Shown: positions 15,503-20,000 of the stretch, piece after piece
How positions within the stretch are numbered: position 1 is the stretch's first letter
How the letters are laid out: the number at the start of each line of letters is the position of its first letter
Origin: Lachnospiraceae bacterium
GTDB taxonomy: Bacteria; Bacillota; Clostridia; Lachnospirales; Lachnospiraceae
Length of the DNA: 20,000 nt
Direction: 5' to 3'
Assembly: GCA_900772675.1 (NCBI GenBank)
Contig: CAAGRM010000065.1
Coordinates: 1 to 20,000, forward strand
The notes under the pieces: model-generated
Database searches by the model: none
What the model saw: only the letters and a program-made list of their open reading frames with translations
Told to the model about the DNA's origin: nothing
Position numbers and translations under genes: made by a program

Positions 15503-17035
15503 ATGAAAATAGAAAAACTGGAAATCCGCAATTTTGGAAAAATGCAGAACCGCACGCTGGAATTTTCAGAGGGAATTCAGCTGATCAGCGGGGAAAATGA
15601 AAGCGGAAAATCGACGGTTCACACCTTCATCCGAAGCATGCTTTTTGGCATGACACGCGGAAGAGGGCGTGCGGCAAAAAACGATGTGTACAGTCGTTAT
15701 GAGCCGTGGGAAAATCCGGCATACTATGAAGGAGAGATGATCTTTGCAAGCGGCGGAAAACGGTTCCGTCTGACGCGGAAATTCGGGCGTCAGAATACCG
15801 ATGCAAAGCTTGTGTGCCTGACGGACGGCGAGGTGCTTTCCGTGGAGGATGGCGATCTTTCCATGCTGCTTGGCGGTGTCAGCGAGACCATTTATGATAA
15901 TACGGCTTCGATCGGCCAGTTAAAAGGCAGAACGGAGGAAGGGCTTGCAGACGAGCTGCGGAACTATATGGCAAATTATCAGGGGAGCAGTGACGGGGAG
16001 CTCGATGTATCGGCGGCTCTCGAGCTGCTGAAACAGAAGAGAAGGCGTCTGGAGCAGGAACAGAAAAAAACGCTGGCAGGAATGGAAAAGCGGAAAGAAG
16101 AGCTGGAGACGCGAATCGCCGTTTTTGAAGAGGAATGCCGCCGGACGGAGGAAGGTCTGGAGCAGGCGAAGGAACAGATGAAGCGGGAGATCTATCAGAA
16201 GGATGTGCCGATCGAGCGCGTGCGGAAGATGAAAAAGGAGTACAGAAAAAGCCGCAAATGGGGCGCTGCATGCGTAGCTCTGGCCGGATTTCTGCTTTTT
16301 CTCTGCATTCTGCAGTTCTTTCCTGTCGATTCCCTGCTGACGCGAACGGGACTTGGACTTGCGATTGCAGTTCTTTTATATCTGGCGTACAGCCTGTTCC
16401 GCCATCGGAAAATAGAGGTTGAGCAGGTCGTGACGGAGCCGGGGGAGCAGGTGATCCGTCGGCAGCAGTGGAATGTAGACCGTATGAAGCAGGAGCTCGG
16501 ACAAAAGCAGGTCATGCTTTCCAATCTGCAAAGCGAGTATGAGGATCTCTGCATTTCCATGACCGGAAAGGATCATCTGCAGGAAGAAATGGACGCGCTT
16601 TCTCTGGCCGGCGAGACAATTTTGCAGCTTTCGGTGCAGATGCAGGGCCGCATCGGAGAACGACTGAAACGTCAGATGTCAAACGTACTGTCGGCGCTGA
16701 CGAATGGCCGTTATCTGCAGGTCAGCATGGATGAAAATCTGCGGATCGGGCTTCACACGGAGGAAGAATATGTACCGCTTGAGCAGGTCAGCCGCGGCAC
16801 CATTGAGCAGGCGTACTTTGCGCTCCGTATGGCGGCGATGGATGTGCTCTGCGGCGAGGAAGAGCTGCCGGTGATTCTGGACGAATCATTTGCCTTTTAC
16901 GATGAAAACCGGTTGAAAGAAACCTTGAAATGGCTGGCAGAAAACCGGACACAGGTGCTGCTCTTTACGTGCCAGAAGAGGGAAGAGGAAGCGCTTGGGG
17001 AGCTTGGGATTCCATATCGGAAGATTGTACTGTAA
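15503..17035 (+). CDS. SMC/SbcC/YhaN-like ATPase with an internal membrane hairpin
   Basis: A 510-aa ABC-type ATPase, probable partner of the upstream nuclease. Walker A is GENESGKST (Gly30-Thr38). The C-terminal half has the signature SRGTIEQAYFALRMA (Ser430 onward) and Walker B LPVILDESF with Asp460-Glu461. Between them is a short coiled coil (Glu/Lys/Arg-rich, about residues 170-250), then two hydrophobic segments at about 253-275 and 283-300, then more helical sequence. SbcC and YhaN are far longer, so the coiled-coil arms are strongly shortened here. The membrane hairpin is reminiscent of YhaN-type proteins and suggests membrane attachment. The ATG at 15503 has GGGAGGG upstream; the frame is open back to 15338 but the family start MKIEKLEIRNFGKM begins at 15503. 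Confidence 0.82.
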   Translation: MKIEKLEIRNFGKMQNRTLEFSEGIQLISGENESGKSTVHTFIRSMLFGMTRGRGRAAKNDVYSRYEPWENPAYYEGEMIFASGGKRFRLTRKFGRQNTDAKLVCLTDGEVLSVEDGDLSMLLGGVSETIYDNTASIGQLKGRTEEGLADELRNYMANYQGSSDGELDVSAALELLKQKRRRLEQEQKKTLAGMEKRKEELETRIAVFEEECRRTEEGLEQAKEQMKREIYQKDVPIERVRKMKKEYRKSRKWGAACVALAGFLLFLCILQFFPVDSLLTRTGLGLAIAVLLYLAYSLFRHRKIEVEQVVTEPGEQVIRRQQWNVDRMKQELGQKQVMLSNLQSEYEDLCISMTGKDHLQEEMDALSLAGETILQLSVQMQGRIGERLKRQMSNVLSALTNGRYLQVSMDENLRIGLHTEEEYVPLEQVSRGTIEQAYFALRMAAMDVLCGEEELPVILDESFAFYDENRLKETLKWLAENRTQVLLFTCQKREEEALGELGIPYRKIVL

Positions 17036-17060
17036 AGCGGCGCGTGCAGCTTGCGAAAAG

Positions 17061-17113
17061 CCCTCCGGGCAGGATTGCACTGCGGCGGAGGGGAATGGTG
17101 TCGCTGGAGCGAC
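17061..17113 (+). other. Two intercistronic hairpins before nfo
   Basis: CCCTCCG (17061-17067) pairs with CGGAGGG (17086-17092), with an inner CAG/CTG. GTCGC (17100-17104) pairs with GCGAC (17109-17113) around a 4-nt loop. Both are GC-rich and lie between the ATPase stop and the nfo ribosome site (GAAAGGAG, 17121-17128). No T run follows, so RNA processing or translation control is more likely than termination. Confidence 0.5.
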
Positions 17114-17137
17114 CCGCCACGAAAGGAGAAAAAAGTT

Positions 17138-17968
17138 ATGCTGACCATTGGATGTCATTTATCATCGTCCAAAGGATATCTTGCCATGGGAAAAGAGGCA
17201 GTGTCCATCGGGGCGAATACGTTTCAGTTTTTTACGAGAAACCCGCGTGGAAGTAAAGCAAAAGCGATTGACGAAAAGGATGTCGCAGCATTTCTTTCAT
17301 ACAGCAAAGAGCATGGAATAGAACGGATCCTGGCGCATGCTCCGTATACGCTGAATCCGTGCTCAAAGGATGCCCATACAAGAGAATTTGCATGGATGAC
17401 GATGGCAGATGACCTGAAGCGGATGGAGTACACACCGGGAAATTACTACAATTTCCACCCGGGCAGCCATACCGGTCAGGGGACCGAAGAAGGAATCCGC
17501 CTGATTTCGGAAATGCTGAATGAAATTTTAAAGCCGGAGCAGACGACTACGGTGCTGCTTGAGACCATGGCGGGAAAAGGAACCGAGGTTGGCCGTTCCT
17601 TTGAAGAACTGGCGGCGATTCTGGATCGGGTGGAATTAAAGGACCATATGGGAGTCTGCCTGGATACGTGTCATGTGTATGATGCAGGATATGATATTGT
17701 AAATCATCTCGATGAGGTACTCGAAGAATTTGAACGCGTAGTGGGACTTGCCAGACTGAAGGCAATTCATCTGAACGACAGTAAGAATCCGTTTGCGAGC
17801 CATAAGGACCGTCATGAGAAGATTGGCGAAGGATCCTTAGGACTTGCCGCGTTTGAAAAAATCGTGACACATCCGGCACTTGAGGGGCTGCCATTTTATC
17901 TGGAAACACCGAATGAACTGGACGGATACGCAAAAGAGATTGCGCTTTTGCGTGGATATGCGAAATAG
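17138..17968 (+). CDS. nfo: Endonuclease IV (AP endonuclease, deoxyribonuclease IV)
   Basis: Cleaves the backbone 5' to abasic sites in base-excision repair. The 276-aa TIM-barrel protein shows the expected zinc-ligand segments in order: [60 protein letters not shown] and FYLETPNE. The N-terminal [10 protein letters not shown] and [10 protein letters not shown] match the family's DNA-binding loops. The ATG at 17138 is set by GAAAGGAG about 9 nt upstream; the frame is open from 17051 but that part encodes nothing family-like. It sits behind the nuclease-ATPase pair, consistent with a repair operon, and 18 bp before the rRNA methyltransferase. Confidence 0.95.
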   Translation: MLTIGCHLSSSKGYLAMGKEAVSIGANTFQFFTRNPRGSKAKAIDEKDVAAFLSYSKEHGIERILAHAPYTLNPCSKDAHTREFAWMTMADDLKRMEYTPGNYYNFHPGSHTGQGTEEGIRLISEMLNEILKPEQTTTVLLETMAGKGTEVGRSFEELAAILDRVELKDHMGVCLDTCHVYDAGYDIVNHLDEVLEEFERVVGLARLKAIHLNDSKNPFASHKDRHEKIGEGSLGLAAFEKIVTHPALEGLPFYLETPNELDGYAKEIALLRGYAK

Positions 17969-17986
17969 AGGAAGAGAGTAAGGAAA

Positions 17987-19336
17987 GTGGAAAACGGAAG
18001 AGAAAAAAGCAGAACAGAAAAAAACAGGACAGAAAAAAGCAGAGCAGAAAAAAACAGAATAAAGAAAAACAGAACTGAAAAAAGCAGAACAGAGCAGAAA
18101 ACATATCGCATGTCAGGCGGAGAAAAAGAGAAAGCAGCCGGTGCAGAGAAAACGAAGAAAGCAGTGAGTCCAAAAGCAGAGCAGAAGAAGGGGGCATCTT
18201 CAGCGAAATGTCCGTATCAGAAAAAATGCGGCGGATGTACGTATCTGAAGCTTTCTTACGAGGAACAGCTCGCGAAAAAGGAGCAGTTCCTGAAGAAAAC
18301 ACTGAAGGGTATCGTTCCGGTCAAAGGGATGGTTGGTATGGAAAATCCTTATCATTATCGGAACAAAGTAAATTCCGCTTTTGCGCGAAAAAAAGACGGA
18401 ACGATCGTATCCGGGATCTACGAAAAAGGAACCCATAAAATCGTTCCGGTTGAGGAATGCCTGCTTGAGGATCAGCGGGCGGACGCGATTATCCGTGATA
18501 TCCGCGGTCTGCTGAAAAGCTTCAAAATTATGATTTACAATGAGGACAGCGGTTACGGCCTCCTGCGCCACGTGATGGTGCGCACCGGCTTTGCATCCGG
18601 TGAAATCATGGTTGTACTCGTCTGCGTATCGCCGGTATTTCCGTCCAAAAATAACTTCGTGAAAGCCCTGCGGAAGCTTCACCCGGAAATTACTACAATC
18701 GTGCTGAATGTCAACGACCGCACCGACAGCATGGTGCTTGGAAAACGCGATATTGTCCTGTTTGGACGCGGCTATATCGAGGATGAACTCTGCGGCTGTA
18801 CCTTCCGCATTTCGCCGCAGTCCTTCTATCAGGTCAATCCCATCCAGACGAAAAAACTGTATGAGAAAGCGATCTCCCTGGCAGGCCTTACCGGAAACGA
18901 GCGTGTCATGGATGCCTACTGTGGAATCGGAACCATTGGCCTGATCGCATCCCGCGATGCGAAAGAAGTAATCAGTGTTGAACTGAACCCGGATGCTGTC
19001 CGCGATGCGGTAACAAATGCCAGACGAAACCAGATCAAAAACGTCTCCTTTTACCAGAACGATGCGGGTGCTTTCATGGTATCTATGGCGGAACGCAGTG
19101 AAAAAGCGGATGTCGTATTCATGGACCCGCCGAGAGCCGGCAGTGATGAAGCATTTCTATCCTCTGTTGTAGCTCTTTCACCCGAAAAAGTGGTTTACGT
19201 ATCCTGCAACCCGGAGACTCTGGCAAGAGACCTGCGCTATTTGGCAAAGCATGGATATCGGGCAAAAGAGGCATGGGGGTATGATATGTTTGCGTGGTCA
19301 GAGCATGTGGAGACTGTGTGCCTTTTGGGCAAATGA
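17987..19336 (+). CDS. rlmD: 23S rRNA (uracil-C5)-methyltransferase, RlmD/RlmCD type
   Basis: SAM-dependent enzyme of the TrmA family that makes 5-methyluridine in 23S rRNA. The 449-aa protein has four Fe-S cysteines: Cys75, Cys81 and Cys84 in CPYQKKCGGC, and Cys158 in VEECLLED. The catalytic domain shows QSFYQVNPIQ, motif I DAYCGIGTIGLIAS, VFMDPPRAG and the nucleophile Cys407 in VSCNPETLARDL. EHVETV near the end supplies the general base region. The usual N-terminal TRAM domain is absent; instead residues 6 to 38 are a Lys/Glu/Arg pentapeptide repeat. The GTG at 17987 is the only start that keeps the repeat in frame, with GAGGAAGAGAG upstream; ATG 18110 has no ribosome site but would remove the repeat. 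Methylation position (U747, U1939 or both) is not decided by sequence. Confidence 0.9.
   Translation: MENGREKSRTEKNRTEKSRAEKNRIKKNRTEKSRTEQKTYRMSGGEKEKAAGAEKTKKAVSPKAEQKKGASSAKCPYQKKCGGCTYLKLSYEEQLAKKEQFLKKTLKGIVPVKGMVGMENPYHYRNKVNSAFARKKDGTIVSGIYEKGTHKIVPVEECLLEDQRADAIIRDIRGLLKSFKIMIYNEDSGYGLLRHVMVRTGFASGEIMVVLVCVSPVFPSKNNFVKALRKLHPEITTIVLNVNDRTDSMVLGKRDIVLFGRGYIEDELCGCTFRISPQSFYQVNPIQTKKLYEKAISLAGLTGNERVMDAYCGIGTIGLIASRDAKEVISVELNPDAVRDAVTNARRNQIKNVSFYQNDAGAFMVSMAERSEKADVVFMDPPRAGSDEAFLSSVVALSPEKVVYVSCNPETLARDLRYLAKHGYRAKEAWGYDMFAWSEHVETVCLLGK
18001..18090 (+). repeat. 15-bp tandem repeat at the start of rlmD
   Basis: Six units of a 15-bp purine-rich sequence (first unit AGAAAAAAGCAGAAC) run without gaps. 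They encode EKSRT, EKNRT, EKSRA, EKNRI, KKNRT and EKSRT. Serine and asparagine alternate in the first four units, so the higher-order period there is 30 bp. The length keeps the reading frame, so copy number could vary without breaking the gene. Confidence 0.9.
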
Positions 19337-19472
19337 AAACCAGATACGACAGTAAAACTCAGCGAGGATATGGATGATGACTATCGTATTATAAATGATA
19401 AAGATGCAGAATGATGATTTCGTCATAGTGACTGTGTTGAATGCCTGTTTTTTAACTGAATCAAGTAAGTTC

Positions 19473-19618
19473 CCTGCTTCCATTGCGAAAAGCAATAAGC
19501 AGGTGGGTGGGGAATTGCTTGCATCAGGAGGAGTGCAGGTTCCTTCTGATAAACTGCGGAGCAGTGATTCGGGCAACCCACGTGGTGGGCTGCGTCGTGG
19601 TTTTAGCAAAAATGCAAG
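19473..19618 (+). ncRNA. Compact structured RNA candidate upstream of the ADP-ribosylglycohydrolase gene
   Basis: Several consecutive helices can be read. CCTGCT/AGCAGG (19473-19478/19498-19503) encloses ATTGC/GCAAT (19482-19486/19492-19496) with a GAAAA loop. CTTGC/GCAAG (19518-19522/19614-19618) closes a multibranch junction. Inside are ATCAGGAGGA/TCCTTCTGAT (19523-19532/19541-19550, one G-U), ACTGC/GCAGT (19553-19557/19561-19565) and CCCAC/GTGGG (19577-19581/19585-19589, with outer GCA/TGC). GTGGGT at 19503-19508 could alternatively pair with ACCCAC 19576-19581. It ends 26 nt before the next gene's ribosome site. It may be a cis-regulatory leader, or the right-end guide-RNA scaffold of a lost TnpB-type element; I recognise no known riboswitch consensus. 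Confidence 0.6.
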
Positions 19619-19656
19619 ATAAATATTCTGAATTAACTAAATTGGAGGAGTCATCG

Positions 19657-20000
19657 ATGATTTTTGGTAATACGAAACTTTTCACTGACTGGAAAAACGG
19701 CACAGTGCTGGCAGTGATAAAACGCTTCAAGAAGCTTCACTACCTGGGCGATAATAATGGTGAAATGAAAGGCTACCTTGATATTCTAAGTTGTTACAAA
19801 GGATGTCTTTTAGGTGGCGCTGTTGGCGATGCATTAGGCTATCCAGTCGAGTCCATGTCTGAAGATGCGATTTTTGGACGTTATGGAGAAGAGGGAATAA
19901 AAACTCTTAAAGAAGCCGGCTCACCTGCGCTCATTTCAGGCAATACTCAGATGACGCTTTTTGCTGGAAATGAATGTATATACAGAAGAAGCAATATAAA
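19657..20000 (+). CDS. ADP-ribosylglycohydrolase-family protein (3' part outside window)
   Basis: The frame is open for 114 codons to the window edge. An excellent GGAGGAG (19644-19650) lies 6 nt before the ATG. After an atypical 45-residue N-terminal extension (MIFGNTKLFTDWKNG onward) comes the family start GCLLGGAVGDALGYPVE (Gly49 onward, Asp58), then ISGNTQMTLFAGNE at residues 93-106. Family enzymes remove ADP-ribose from proteins, nucleic acids or small metabolites using a two-Mg centre, and the usual motif here is S-D-D/N-T-Q-M. The first Asp is Gly95 and the second is Asn96, so metal binding is questionable. Codon use is AT-richer than in the preceding genes, suggesting separate acquisition. 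Only the N-terminal third is visible, so the C-terminal metal ligands cannot be judged. Confidence 0.8.
   Translation, partial: MIFGNTKLFTDWKNGTVLAVIKRFKKLHYLGDNNGEMKGYLDILSCYKGCLLGGAVGDALGYPVESMSEDAIFGRYGEEGIKTLKEAGSPALISGNTQMTLFAGNECIYRRSNI

Noticed and set aside
19315..19340. TGCC/GGCA hairpin at the rlmD stop as a terminator
   Set aside because: Only 4 bp of stem with no T run.
19395..19622. 75-codon frame after rlmD
   Set aside because: It has no ribosome site and coincides with the helices of the structured RNA. It could be a fragment of a TnpB-like C-terminus, but no diagnostic motif is present.

Overview
The window looks like chromosomal DNA of a gut or rumen Lachnospiraceae-type Firmicute (Clostridia). 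The grounds are the gene content, GGAGG-type Shine-Dalgarno sites, sigma-A promoters with 17-bp spacers, moderate GC in the genes with AT-rich spacers, and the style of the PucR/CdaR regulator, DUF4203 membrane protein and YhaO/YhaN-like pair. This placement is inferred from family resemblance; no database was searched.

Layout. Positions 1-42 hold the first codons of a divergent minus-strand gene. Then come a CdaR/PucR-type regulator (152-1252), a spacer with interlocked inverted repeats and a decayed short repeat, and an aconitase-family hydratase (1503-3791) with a clear terminator. The gap 3792-4975 has no protein gene. It carries a 161-bp element with 16-bp perfect inverted ends (3852-4012), an A-rich tract, a textbook promoter (4219-4247) and a long purine-rich, highly structured non-coding RNA of about 530 nt ending at a strong terminator (about 4254-4786). 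Next are an RluA-type pseudouridine synthase (4976-5677), a sugar-binding-type lipoprotein (5821-7047) and, convergent with it across a shared bidirectional terminator, a DUF4203-like membrane protein (8214-7120, minus).

The second half is all on the plus strand: a small unknown protein (8365-8790), a Methyltransf_32-type methyltransferase overlapping by one base with an 822-aa membrane-anchored exported protein (8936-12561), asnS (12677-14068), then a compact cluster of a SbcD/YhaO-like nuclease, a membrane-inserted SMC/YhaN-like ATPase, endonuclease IV (nfo) and an RlmD/RlmCD rRNA methyltransferase (14374-19336). The first three suggest a DNA-repair operon.

The right edge changes character. 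A 320-bp spacer holds a second compact structured RNA candidate (about 19473-19618) directly upstream of a partial, AT-richer ADP-ribosylglycohydrolase-family gene (19657 to the window end) whose metal-binding Asp-Asp motif is altered.

The strongest candidates for something undescribed are the 530-nt RNA at 4254-4786 (size and complexity like ROOL/OLE/GOLLD-class large RNAs; class not proven) and the structured RNA at 19473-19618.
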